Source: Acidiphilium iwatense (GTDB lineage: Bacteria > Pseudomonadota > Alphaproteobacteria > Acetobacterales > Acetobacteraceae). From it: a DNA stretch of 57,647 nucleotides. The stretch is from positions 1 to 57,647 of the forward strand of contig NZ_JAKGBZ010000022.1 in assembly GCF_021556475.1 (NCBI RefSeq), in the 5' to 3' direction. Made by a program: the position numbers and the translations under genes. The notes below the pieces were generated by a model. That model searched no databases and was not told the origin of the DNA. It saw only the letters and a list, made by a program, of their open reading frames with translations. Positions within the stretch are counted from its first letter, which is position 1. Each line of letters begins with the position of its first letter. Below are positions 1 to 6,812 of this stretch, piece by piece.

Positions 1-28
1 TCACCAAACCCCCCGCCACGTCCTGACA

Positions 29-140
29 TTATGTTGCGTGGAAGCCGTCGATCGCCTGCGGCACAAAGCCCAACCGCAGATCCGCAACATAACTTTCGCC
101 GCAACATGTTCGGTCTTATGTTGCATTCAACATAAGACCG
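29..140. repeat. Cluster of ATGTTG/CAACAT repeats with a perfect hairpin
   Basis: Five copies of ATGTTG or its complement lie in 112 bp. TTATGTTGCG at 29-38 is inverted at 83-92. Arms of 13 bp at 111-123 and 128-140 are perfect inverted repeats around the loop CATT. The cluster sits exactly where the conserved N-terminal part of the Toprim protein should be encoded. It looks like the end, resolution site or attachment site of an inserted element. No element was identified. Confidence 0.6.
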
Positions 141-988
141 ATGCGGCCACTGGCGAACATGGCGACCTGCTCGACATCATCCGCGCAAGCTGCGGACTGC
201 TGGACTTCAAGGACGTCGCCGACGAGGCTCGCGATTTCCTCAGCCTGCCGCGTCCTGAACCCGAGCCGACACCGTCCGGACGAAACCTGCCGCCAGCACC
301 ATCAGGATCGACCGAAGCGGCACGGCGATTGTTCGCCATGTCGCAACCAATCACGGGCACGCTCGTCGAGACGTATCTCCGCAACCGCGGCATTACGGTT
401 CTGCACGGAACCGGAAATCTGCGCTTCCATCCACGCTGCTATTACCGGCCCGATGAGCACAGCCCGACCGAGACATGGCCCGCGATGGTCGCCGCCGTCA
501 CCGATCTCGACGGACGGATCACCGGCGCACATCGTACATGGCTCGCACCGGACGGTTCCGACAAGGCGCCGATCGACACGCAGCGCAAGGCGATGGGTGA
601 TCTGCTCGGTCACGCGGTTCGTTTCGGCATACCGGGCGCCGTGATGGCGGCAGGCGAAGGCATAGAAACGATGCTCTCGCTCCGTCAGGTTCTGCCCGAC
701 ATGGCGATGGTGCCAGCACTCTCGGCAGCCCATCTCGCCGCCATCCTGTTCCCGGACACGCTCCGCCGGCTCTATATCGTGCGCGACAACGATCCCGCCG
801 GTGACGGTGCGCGTGACAGCTTGGTCGAACGGGCAAACGCGGACGGGATCGAGGCCATTCCCCTGTCGCCGGCACTCGGAGACTTCAACGAGGATCTCCG
901 GGTGCTCGGCATCGATGCGCTTCGGGCAGGGGTTCGGGTGCAACTTGCCCCCGAGGACGTCGCCCGCTTCATGGCCCTGGCGGCATAG
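38..988 (+). CDS. Toprim-domain ICE protein with replaced N-terminus
   Basis: Accessory Toprim protein of the kind found at the left of alphaproteobacterial ICE cores; its exact reaction is unknown. The Toprim fold covers about residues 200-270: a Glu in AAGEGIETML (E207) and the acidic pair in RDNDPAG (D250, D252), the expected metal-binding residues. From about residue 35 (TDAATGEHGDLLDIIR) the sequence follows the family. The first 34 residues are unrelated and coincide with the ATGTTG repeat cluster, so the family's normal N-terminal region is missing. The GTG start at 38 is only the first available start, and the true reading frame may begin left of the window. It may be a non-functional remnant. 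Confidence 0.6.
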   Translation: MEAVDRLRHKAQPQIRNITFAATCSVLCCIQHKTDAATGEHGDLLDIIRASCGLLDFKDVADEARDFLSLPRPEPEPTPSGRNLPPAPSGSTEAARRLFAMSQPITGTLVETYLRNRGITVLHGTGNLRFHPRCYYRPDEHSPTETWPAMVAAVTDLDGRITGAHRTWLAPDGSDKAPIDTQRKAMGDLLGHAVRFGIPGAVMAAGEGIETMLSLRQVLPDMAMVPALSAAHLAAILFPDTLRRLYIVRDNDPAGDGARDSLVERANADGIEAIPLSPALGDFNEDLRVLGIDALRAGVRVQLAPEDVARFMALAA

Positions 989-1119
989 CCGGAAGGGGAG
1001 GCAGATAGCGGCGCGCGGCCGCCATGCTCGCACGGATGCGTCCGACCATCGGCAGAGGACCGCGATCCGGCCTTCGAGAGGGCGATCGGCCCACAAGCGG
1101 GCCAGGCCGGCAATGGCGG

Positions 1120-1270
1120 CAGCCGACTATTTTCCGGCGCGGCCTTAAAGCCGCTTTCCATCGCGAGACAAAATAGCCGGCCTTAGCCATCAAGGCCCTC
1201 GCTTCGCTCGGCCTGCCGACCCGTCCCGCCCGTGGGCTTCGTCGCCATGAAGGCCGCGACGGTCGCGGTC
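1120..1270 (+). promoter_or_regulatory. Structured leader, copy 1 (candidate cis RNA)
   Basis: The outer stem CTATTTT (1127-1133) pairs with AAAATAG (1170-1176). The inner hairpin GCGGC (1139-1143) pairs with GCCGC (1150-1154). The unpaired 3' side carries TCGCGAGACA, followed by CCTTAGC and a GGCC-rich segment, then a block like TCGCCATGAAGGCCGC. The same architecture, with changed but still paired stem bases, precedes the DUF736 gene at 4140-4300. The element ends just upstream of the DUF2493 start. Positions 989-1119 show nothing else recognisable. Confidence 0.5.
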
Positions 1271-1288
1271 ACACCGATGGAGCATTCC

Positions 1289-2215
1289 ATGAGCGAGCAT
1301 GACGACCACGAACCGCACCATAGCTCATCCCCAACCGACCATGTCATTCAGGAACTTCAGCTTTATGGCTGGCGCCCCTTCGAGGACGAACCCGATCCTC
1401 GGCCCTTGCCTGAAGGCAGGATCGTCGCCGGCGCGATCACGGACATCTTCGACGCCCTGGCCTTCGCCTTGCAGGACAGCCGCCTCGAACCCGACCTCGA
1501 CGATCTCCTCTGGTCGACCGTCAACGTCTTCCACCGCGCCACCGACCGGATCGAACGCGACCTCGACAGCAACGAGCAGGCGCAGAAACGCGCCCAGCGC
1601 GAACAGGATGGCAGCGAGGTCAAATCCGTCGAGCTGGAGCAGTTGGTCGCTCAGGGCATCACGCTGATCGAGCGCCGAGATGCCTTCGAGTTCATGCGCG
1701 ACCAGGCTGCCGACCAATACGAACGTCAGGTCCGCAAGCCATGGAGACCGCGTTCGGGATCAATGGTCAACCATCGCAATCTCACCGCGACGATGATTGA
1801 CAGCCGCACCTTCATTAGGAACCGCGAGCTTGCCAAGAATCGCGTGCTGGTCCCGGCAGGAACCCGCATCGCTTTCACCGGCGGCGCCAACTACCAGAAC
1901 CATCGCCTGATCTGGGAGGTGCTCGATCGCATCCACGAGAAGCATCCCGACATGGTGCTCCTGCACGGAGGCTCCGACACCGGCGCGGACCTAATCGCCG
2001 ACAAATGGGCCTCCAACCGCAAGGTGCCTGTCGTCTCCTTCAAGCCCGACTTCGTGAAGTTCTCGAAGAAGGCCGCACCCTTCAAGCGCAACGACACCAT
2101 TCTCGAAGAAATGCCCGCGGGCGTCGTCCACTTTCCCGGTGGCGGCATCCAGGACAATCTCGCCGATAAGGCCAGGAAGCTCGGAATCCCGGTCTGGAAG
2201 CAGGGCGGCGCGTGA
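1289..2215 (+). CDS. DUF2493 (SLOG-family) protein
   Basis: A 308-residue protein with a C-terminal DUF2493/YspA-like Rossmann domain. Visible motifs are IAFTGGANYQNH, LLHGGSDTGADLIADKW and VHFPGGGIQDNLADKARKLGIPVW. The family is thought to bind nucleotides or nucleotide-derived signals; the role in ICEs is unknown. The N-terminal half is acidic and helical (LEPDLDDLLWSTVNVFHRA, then a charged coiled-coil-like stretch). The start at 1289 is chosen because GGAG lies 6-9 bases upstream; an in-frame ATG at 1277 and longer starts are possible. The gene follows structured leader copy 1. Confidence 0.8.
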   Translation: MSEHDDHEPHHSSSPTDHVIQELQLYGWRPFEDEPDPRPLPEGRIVAGAITDIFDALAFALQDSRLEPDLDDLLWSTVNVFHRATDRIERDLDSNEQAQKRAQREQDGSEVKSVELEQLVAQGITLIERRDAFEFMRDQAADQYERQVRKPWRPRSGSMVNHRNLTATMIDSRTFIRNRELAKNRVLVPAGTRIAFTGGANYQNHRLIWEVLDRIHEKHPDMVLLHGGSDTGADLIADKWASNRKVPVVSFKPDFVKFSKKAAPFKRNDTILEEMPAGVVHFPGGGIQDNLADKARKLGIPVWKQGGA

Positions 2216-2330
2216 GCGCCGTCGAATCCCGGTCGCCATCATAGCCGATGCGGCGCTTGTCTCCGGGCAGGCGCCGTACCGAGCCATGACTTCGTTCCGA
2301 CGTGCGAACGTCCCTAAGCCGACGCAACGT

Positions 2331-2459
2331 AAGGGACCGCCCGCTTTGCGTAATCAACCCGCAAGGGGTTCCCCTCGCAAGCTCGCTGATTGCGGCGGGC
2401 AGTCCCCTTCTCCCGAAGCGTCACGGGGCATCTCCCGCACAGACAGAACGGAGACTGAT
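2331..2459 (+). promoter_or_regulatory. Structured leader with long stem, type B
   Basis: The segment 2331-2344 (AAGGGACCGCCCGC) pairs with 2395-2409 to close a long stem over an internal region containing ATCAACCCG (2353-2361) and TGATTGCGG (2387-2395). Both words recur in the same order at 2853-2861 and 2914-2922, ahead of the next small gene. A GGAG ribosome site and the ATG at 2460 follow. The pairing and the recurrence suggest a cis-acting RNA or a repeated promoter module. Confidence 0.4.
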
Positions 2460-2648
2460 ATGACGTACAGCACCAAGCCCTATCATCCTGACGACATCGT
2501 GGTCTGGTCGGATGGCTTCTGGGCAACGGTCGAAGAAATCTACCGCGGCGACTTCTCGCACAGATCGGATGACTATGAGATCGTCCGGCTCGAAGACCAT
2601 GCCCGGCTCAAGGCACTCGGCCTCGCGGAGGATTTCGATATCCCGTGA
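2460..2648 (+). CDS. Small conserved-looking ICE protein, function unknown
   Basis: A 62-residue acidic, aromatic-rich protein beginning MTYSTKPYHPDDIVVWSDGF. The start is supported by GGAG ending seven bases before the ATG. The reading frame, good ribosome site and the structured leader argue that it is real. No family is recognised; the WSDGFWATVEEIYRGDF stretch reads like a small folded beta-rich protein. It lies in the accessory leader region between DUF2493 and small membrane proteins. Confidence 0.55.
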   Translation: MTYSTKPYHPDDIVVWSDGFWATVEEIYRGDFSHRSDDYEIVRLEDHARLKALGLAEDFDIP

Positions 2649-2665
2649 GGCCGATGGCCCGAAAC

Positions 2666-2753
2666 CATCGCCGTCATATTCGCTGGCAGGCGAGCTATTC
2701 CCGCCGAAGCCGTCTCCGGCCGCAAAGACGCGACCATGAGGGAGGTGGCGAGG
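2666..2753 (-). repeat. Degenerate inverted copy of the 2988-3158 gene
   Basis: On the minus strand this segment repeats the coding region at 3029-3117. A 25-bp word at 2729-2753 is perfectly inverted at 3029-3053, and a 26-bp word at 2666-2691 matches 3092-3117 with one mismatch. The translated copy retains CLATSLMVAS but is frame-broken downstream and has no clear start, so it is a decayed inverted duplicate. Together the arms form a large inverted repeat around the type-B leader copy. Nothing else is seen in 2649-2850. Confidence 0.7.
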
Positions 2754-2852
2754 CAGCATAATGCGAAGAGCGTCACGGACGCCCAACTCCTGCCGCGAGC
2801 ACCACTCCCGCTGTCCTGCGCTGATCCTTGGTCGGACTGATCGCCTGATGCC

Positions 2853-2987
2853 ATCAACCCGTGAAGGGTCGGCTACGCCTTGCGTGCCGCCGCTTCGGCT
2901 GCGCCGCGCGCGGTGATTGCGGCTCACAGCCCGACACGTCGGGCGCCTGTCAGCGGGGAATGGTCCCCGCTCTGAACAGGAGCCGGG
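2853..2987 (+). promoter_or_regulatory. Structured leader, second type-B copy
   Basis: This leader contains ATCAACCCG (2853-2861) and TGATTGCGG (2914-2922), as in 2331-2459. Two perfect hairpins follow: 2929-2944 (GCCCGAC, 2-base loop, GTCGGGC) and 2952-2971 (AGCGGGGA, loop ATGG, TCCCCGCT). A GGAG ribosome site then precedes the ATG at 2988. Hairpins this close to the ribosome site could control translation. Confidence 0.4.
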
Positions 2988-3158
2988 ATGATGTCCGCCA
3001 AAACCGCTCACGCCTATGCCTTTAGCCTCGCCACCTCCCTCATGGTCGCGATCATCATCTTCAAGGCCGGAGACGGCAGCTTCTCCGTCGTGCCTGCCAG
3101 TGAATATGACGGCGATGCTACCGCGATCGTCCACGAGATCGATCCCTTCGCCCGCTGA
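2988..3158 (+). CDS. Small single-span membrane protein
   Basis: A 56-residue protein beginning MMSAKTAHAYAFSLATSLMV. One predicted membrane helix lies at about residues 12-26 (FSLATSLMVAIIIF), followed by a short acidic outside or cytoplasmic tail ending HEIDPFAR. AGGAGCCGGG just before the ATG gives a good ribosome site. A broken inverted duplicate lies 240 bp upstream on the other strand. Its function is unknown; similarly sized membrane peptides are common in ICE leader regions. Confidence 0.55.
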   Translation: MMSAKTAHAYAFSLATSLMVAIIIFKAGDGSFSVVPASEYDGDATAIVHEIDPFAR

Positions 3159-3298
3159 CGCGGCCGACACGGCGCCGGGCGCGGGAATTTCCAATGATTC
3201 CCGCTCCCAGGTCCTGCAATTTCGGCTATTGTCATCTCGCGCCGTGGTGGTGGTGGAAGGCGCCCGTCTTCAGAAACTATTCTGCGGAGTACGCCACC

Positions 3299-3739
3299 AT
3301 GGTCTTCCTTAGCGTCATCCTCTCGATCGCAGCGATCGGCTTCTTCTGCTGGTTGCTGTTCACGCTCGCTGTTTTCGCGCTGCCGTTCTTCGCCGGCATT
3401 ACCGCCGCCACCTGGGCTTACCACACCGGCGCGGGCTGGCTTGGCGCCTTCATCGTCGGCATTGTCGGCGCGGGCCTGACCCTCGGCATCGGGCAAGTTC
3501 TGCTCGCGACCGTCCGCCCGCTTTGGGGACGGCTGCTGATCGCACTTGCCTTCGTCGCACCCGCCGCCATCGCCGGCTACTATGCCACGCATGGTATCGT
3601 GAAGCACACCATGCCGTCGGAAACTTGGCAGATTGCGTTCTCGATCATCGGCTCTGTCGCGGTCGGCGTCACGGCGTTCATCCGGGTCGCAGGCATGGCG
3701 GCCAACAGCCCGTCCGGCCAGGGACTTGCGCGAGCCTGA
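3299..3739 (+). CDS. Multi-span inner-membrane protein, function unknown
   Basis: A 146-residue hydrophobic protein starting MVFLSVILSIAAIGFFCWLL. At least four membrane helices are visible: about residues 2-30, 36-62, 70-92 and 105-125. GGAG about 11 bases upstream supports the ATG at 3299; the in-frame extension to 3194 is tryptophan-rich and unlike a real N-terminus. It belongs to the accessory leader block of the ICE. No catalytic motif is visible. Confidence 0.6.
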   Translation: MVFLSVILSIAAIGFFCWLLFTLAVFALPFFAGITAATWAYHTGAGWLGAFIVGIVGAGLTLGIGQVLLATVRPLWGRLLIALAFVAPAAIAGYYATHGIVKHTMPSETWQIAFSIIGSVAVGVTAFIRVAGMAANSPSGQGLARA

Positions 3740-4139
3740 TCCCCGAACCCATCATCGGACGGTCCAGACCGAAGAATAGACGCCGTCCCCACCTTCGTTC
3801 GATGGCACGGATAGAGCTGCCGAAGCTTGGATCACGCAGAGGCGGGTAGTACTGATTGCCCGCGGGAGCGCTTGGACCAGGTGGCGCCGTTCAACACGGG
3901 ACATGGCCGGCACGGGGCCGAAGGCGACGTCGTCAGTGGCAGCGCGGTGGACGATGGAGCGCAAGGCTCGCCTATTCGTTGAGAGGGAACGACGCCGGTA
4001 GAACGCCGGCCGGTTCTGCCTTGGAGGTTGCGCGACGGCCACCACCATCTTCCGTTTTTTCCGGTCAACGAGACCGCTCCATGCGGCCTCTTCAATGGCT
4101 TGATCTGGCCGAAGGATGGCTGCGCCTCGACCGCCTATG
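3740..4139. other. Gene-poor stretch
   Basis: This 400-bp stretch lies between the membrane protein and the structured leader of the DUF736 gene. Open frames exist on both strands but lack convincing ribosome sites, family motifs or coherent amino-acid use. I see no terminator or repeat in it. Confidence 0.4.
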
Positions 4140-4300
4140 CCGCAACAGCCGCGTCAAACTTTCTTCCCCTGGGCTGCGCCCATTCCTCGCGAGACAAGAA
4201 AGTCCTCCTTAGCTGTCAGGCCCCTTCGGGGTGCGTCGTCGGTCGCCTCCAGCCTGTCGATCGCCATCGAGGCCGCAATGGTGCGGGCTCGAAAACGAAA
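4140..4300 (+). promoter_or_regulatory. Structured leader, copy 2 (candidate cis RNA)
   Basis: The outer stem ACTTTCTT (4158-4165) pairs perfectly with AAGAAAGT (4196-4203). The inner hairpin TGGGC (4170-4174) pairs with GCCCA (4178-4182). TCGCGAGACAA lies between inner and outer stems, and CCTTAGC follows, exactly as in copy 1 at 1120-1270. The stem sequence differs between copies while pairing is kept. A block TCGCCATCGAGGCCGC is shared further downstream. It ends about 15 bases before the DUF736 start. Confidence 0.5.
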
Positions 4301-4314
4301 AACGGAGACTTACA

Positions 4315-4641
4315 ATGGCGACCATCGGCACCTTCAAGAAGACCGGCTCGAACGAGTTCACCGGCGACATCGTCACCCTCAGCGTCCAGGCCAAGAACGT
4401 GCGCATCGTTCCCGACACGCGCGCCACCGGCGAGAACGCTCCCAGCCACCGCGTGCTGGTCGGCCGCGCCGAGATCGGCGCCGCCTGGTCCAAGCGCTCC
4501 AACGAGGGCCGCAACTATCTGGGCCTCAAGCTCGACGATCCGAGCTTCAACAGCCCCATCTACGCCAACCTCTTCGACGACGAGGACGGCGAGGGCTTCT
4601 CCCTCATCTGGTCCCGCCCCAACGGTCGGCGGGGGGACTGA
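4315..4641 (+). CDS. DUF736 family protein (first copy)
   Basis: A 108-residue DUF736 protein of unknown function, typical of alphaproteobacterial plasmids and ICEs. Family landmarks are the opening MATIGTFKKTG, the ENAPSHRVL segment, GAAWSKRSNEGRNYLGLKLDDPSF and IYANLFDDEDG. GGAG seven bases upstream sets the start. A second, divergent copy lies inside the transfer operon at 10722. This copy is preceded by structured leader copy 2 and followed at once by a strong terminator, so it is probably a monocistronic, separately controlled gene. Confidence 0.85.
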   Translation: MATIGTFKKTGSNEFTGDIVTLSVQAKNVRIVPDTRATGENAPSHRVLVGRAEIGAAWSKRSNEGRNYLGLKLDDPSFNSPIYANLFDDEDGEGFSLIWSRPNGRRGD

Positions 4642-4650
4642 GGCTGGCGC

Positions 4651-4685
4651 AAGGCCCCGGCCGAAAGGCTGGGGCCTTTCATTTT
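4651..4685 (+). terminator. Rho-independent terminator after DUF736
   Basis: An eight-base-pair stem AAGGCCCC (4651-4658) / GGGGCCTT (4671-4678) continues inward to a GAAA tetraloop and is followed by TCATTTT. It isolates the leader block from the regulatory block. Confidence 0.85.
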
Positions 4686-4801
4686 ACCCGCGACCCCGAT
4701 GGGCACCACGGCGCACCTCCACACGACCGAATCACATCAGCCGGCTTCAGTCAGCCGGAACCCACAGCACCCGCCCGCAGCACTGGCATCTGTGGCGAAG
4801 A

Positions 4802-4818
4802 ACGACTATTATAGTCGT
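4802..4818. promoter_or_regulatory. Palindromic operator upstream of the XRE regulator
   Basis: ACGACTAT-T-ATAGTCGT is a perfect 8-bp inverted repeat with one central base, about 45 bp before the XRE start. A matching half site CGACTATT occurs at 5140-5147 ahead of the QseM-like gene. The position fits autoregulation by the downstream XRE protein. Confidence 0.55.
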
Positions 4819-4860
4819 AGTTTTGGCGCGCGCATAGGTCCGTATGGGAGGTGATCATGG

Positions 4861-5112
4861 ATGATCACCGCCCGACAATCACGGGCCGCACGCGCGTTGC
4901 TGGGTTGGACACAGGAAACGCTTGCCGACGAGGCCCGGGTATCACTCACCGCGCTCAAACGCCTTGAATCGGAAAATGGCTTCGAGGTGTATGAATCCAC
5001 GCGCGATCAGGTCCGCAGGGCGTTCGAGGCCGCCGGCATCGTCCTCTTGTCCACCGACAAGGGCGAAGGTGTGCTTCTTCTCCACGAGCGGATTGCGCCT
5101 CCAAGGCGATGA
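4861..5112 (+). CDS. XRE-family HTH repressor (QseC-like)
   Basis: An 83-residue DNA-binding protein with one HTH_3 fold: MITARQSRAARALLGWTQETLADEARVSLTALKRLESENG, the recognition helix being about residues 29-37. The short C-terminal part resembles the usual dimerisation strand of small XRE regulators. The frame of the ATG at 4861 is the one encoding the HTH; another ATG at 4857 is out of frame. GGAGG lies about ten bases upstream. By position, directly before a lone DUF2285 gene and an FseA-like pair, it matches QseC, the small XRE regulator of qseM expression in ICEMlSymR7A. That orthology is inferred from context. Confidence 0.75.
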   Translation: MITARQSRAARALLGWTQETLADEARVSLTALKRLESENGFEVYESTRDQVRRAFEAAGIVLLSTDKGEGVLLLHERIAPPRR

Positions 5113-5215
5113 GGGCCATCTGGCGCGACGCACCAAACCCGACTATTTTCGTTCCATCATGCTGCGGTGTGGCGCCAGGGATCGAGATGGTGAACGAGAA
5201 GGACATGGTGCCGAT

Positions 5216-5497
5216 ATGGGACAGCAGCCCCAAGAATTTTTCGATGAACCGCCCCCGAGCGAGACGCTCACGCCCTATGACCGTGAGCACATGGTGCTCT
5301 ATTTGCGCCTGCTCGATTCCGCGCGGGATCATGCGGATTGGCGCGAAGCCGTGCAAATCCTGTTCGGCCTCGATCCTGACGGCGATCCCGCACGCTGCCG
5401 CCGCGTTCATGACGCCCACCTGGCACGCGCCCGCTGGATGAGCGAGCACGGCTATCGCGAACTGGTCCGAGAGAGCCAACGCTCGTCGTTGTCGTGA
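5216..5497 (+). CDS. Single-domain DUF2285 protein (QseM-like antiactivator)
   Basis: A 93-residue protein whose core YLRLLDSARDHADWREAVQI continues to DPARCRRVHDAHLARARWMS and ends EHGYRELVRE. This is the compact DUF2285 helix-turn-helix variant, as in QseM, which in ICEMlSymR7A binds and blocks FseA and the quorum-sensing activator. The C-terminal part of the FseA-like gene at 5808 has the same pattern (GGYRKLL against HGYRELV). The ATG at 5216 is the only start in frame; AAGGA lies 13 bases upstream, a weak ribosome site, so low translation is expected. Antiactivator function is inferred. Confidence 0.65.
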   Translation: MGQQPQEFFDEPPPSETLTPYDREHMVLYLRLLDSARDHADWREAVQILFGLDPDGDPARCRRVHDAHLARARWMSEHGYRELVRESQRSSLS

Positions 5498-5608
5498 TGC
5501 TTCCGGCGCATCACCTGTTGCGCCAACCGATATTCCAAAAAGCAACCTGACCGGGAAAGCTGGCTCTCCTGCAAGTCGTTGACATGACAAAGACGACGGG
5601 AGGAGAGC

Positions 5609-5926
5609 GTGACACCCGATGCAACAAGGTGGCGCTCCTCGGCACGCTACGATCACGTCGAGGGGTTGACCGCATCCGATCTCGCCTGGGAATGGCTCCG
5701 CCGCAACGACGCCTATGACGAGGATTTCGAGGCGTTGAAGCAGGCAGAGGCGGACCCGCAATCGCTGACCGACAAGATCCGGCAGCGATGGGGGTTGCGA
5801 TTTCCCGGTGGACCCGCTCCAACCGCCACCCACCGCACCGATCTTCTGGCTGCCGCAGGAAGACACGAGCGTTGTCGTCCTCGCATCCGCGCCTGGCGTC
5901 CTCACTCCGGACGCCGAAAACCGTAA
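5609..5926 (+). CDS. DUF6499 domain; 5' part of FseA-like frameshift gene
   Basis: A 105-residue zero-frame product. Residues 1-66 are a DUF6499 domain (TPDATRWRSSARYDHVEGL, then DLAWEWLRRNDAYDEDFEAL, ending RQRWGLRFP). After RFP the frame turns into an arginine-rich tail (PRIRAWRPHSGRRKP) with no family signal. The domain continues in the +1 frame as VDPLQPPPTAPIFW, the 5' end of the DUF2285 gene. This is the arrangement of msi172/msi171 in ICEMlSymR7A, where a +1 ribosomal frameshift makes the excision activator FseA. Start GTG 5609 has a strong GGAGGAG site. A 255-residue fusion is predicted by shifting at TTT CCC G (5801-5807). Confidence 0.8.
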   Translation: MTPDATRWRSSARYDHVEGLTASDLAWEWLRRNDAYDEDFEALKQAEADPQSLTDKIRQRWGLRFPGGPAPTATHRTDLLAAAGRHERCRPRIRAWRPHSGRRKP

Positions 5927-6377
5927 GCTTTTTGCCGCAGTTTCGCATGTCGATGAGCAAGGCGCTCACAGCATCTTCGACCTGGGCGCCCTCCAGTCTC
6001 TCCAACTCCTGAGCCTTGACCCGGACAGCGGCGACGCGCTCACCGCCATCGTTCCGCTCGACATCACCGGCTTCGATCGCGTGGAGGCAATCGTGCGCCT
6101 GCTCTCCGCGCTGCATGGCCGCGTCGTTCCGCCGGATACGCGCCTGACGTGGCAGCAGCGCGCCCGCGCACGCCGAATGCTGCAGGCTTTCGACGGCGCG
6201 CGTGACGGCGCGACCCAGATGGAGATCGCGCGCGTCGTCCTGCACATCGATCGCGTCAGCCGCGACGAATGGCAAGCGTCCTCGGCCCGCCACGCCGTCA
6301 TGGCCCTGTTGCGCGACGCCCGGGTCATGATCGCGGGCGGCTATCGCAAGCTTCTCCGGCATCGCCACCGCCGCTGA
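5808..6377 (+). CDS. DUF2285 protein; 3' part of FseA-like frameshift gene
   Basis: A 189-residue frame in +1 relative to the DUF6499 gene. The N-terminal half is a beta-rich region (APIFWLPQEDTSVVVLASAP to TAIVPLDITGFDRVEAI). The C-terminal half is DUF2285 (LTWQQRARARRMLQAFDGAR to IAGGYRKLLRHRHRR). The GTG at 5808 has no ribosome site of its own, which favours production by frameshift from 5609. In ICEMlSymR7A the fused protein activates rdfS and so excision and transfer. The next gene here is an RdfS/AlpA-like HTH, consistent with a local target. A plain frameshift mutation or a sequencing error cannot be excluded from one sequence. Confidence 0.75.
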   Translation: MDPLQPPPTAPIFWLPQEDTSVVVLASAPGVLTPDAENRKLFAAVSHVDEQGAHSIFDLGALQSLQLLSLDPDSGDALTAIVPLDITGFDRVEAIVRLLSALHGRVVPPDTRLTWQQRARARRMLQAFDGARDGATQMEIARVVLHIDRVSRDEWQASSARHAVMALLRDARVMIAGGYRKLLRHRHRR

Positions 6378-6516
6378 TCCCCGCCGACCTCCGGCGGTGT
6401 GGAATTTTGGCTCCCCCCAACTTCGCGCTGCATCTCGTCGGTTTTGCTCCGCCATCGTGACCGTCATCCGCCGCTGCCCGGCAGCGGCCGCCCGCGATCC
6501 CACGGAGCCCCGATCC

Positions 6517-6798
6517 ATGCATCCCGATCCCGTCGTTCTTCCTCCGCGCTTCCTCCGCACCAAGGAGGCCGCCGAGTTCCTCAGCCTTTCCTCACGCACG
6601 CTCGAAAAGCACCGGACCTACGGAACCGGCCCGGCTTATCGCAAGCTCGGCGGGCGCGTCGTCTACGCCATCGACGATCTCGAAGCCTGGGCGGCGCGCG
6701 GCGTCGTCACCTCGACCTCCGATCCGCGCGGGCAGGTGCTGCCGGCGAAGCCGCAGGCGCTGCCCGACCGTCCGCAGCCCGGCCGCTACGCGCGCTGA
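6517..6798 (+). CDS. AlpA/excisionase-like HTH protein (RdfS-like)
   Basis: A 93-residue winged-helix DNA-binding protein of the MerR/AlpA excisionase type: RFLRTKEAAEFLSLSSRTLE then YGTGPAYRKLGGRVVYAIDD. The C-terminal tail is Pro/Gln-rich and disordered. CGGAG ten bases upstream of ATG 6517 supports the start. The gene stands at the head of the replication/transfer operon, directly after the FseA-like genes, as rdfS does in ICEMlSymR7A. The probable roles are recombination directionality factor for excision, transcription factor, or both. Only 14 bp separate it from repA. Confidence 0.75.
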   Translation: MHPDPVVLPPRFLRTKEAAEFLSLSSRTLEKHRTYGTGPAYRKLGGRVVYAIDDLEAWAARGVVTSTSDPRGQVLPAKPQALPDRPQPGRYAR

Positions 6799-6812
6799 CC
6801 GCGGAATCCCGA

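Noticed and set aside
3752-4048. 98-codon minus-strand frame in the gap before DUF736
   Set aside because: No ribosome site, no family pattern, and it faces against all neighbouring genes. Could be a remnant, but not supportable.
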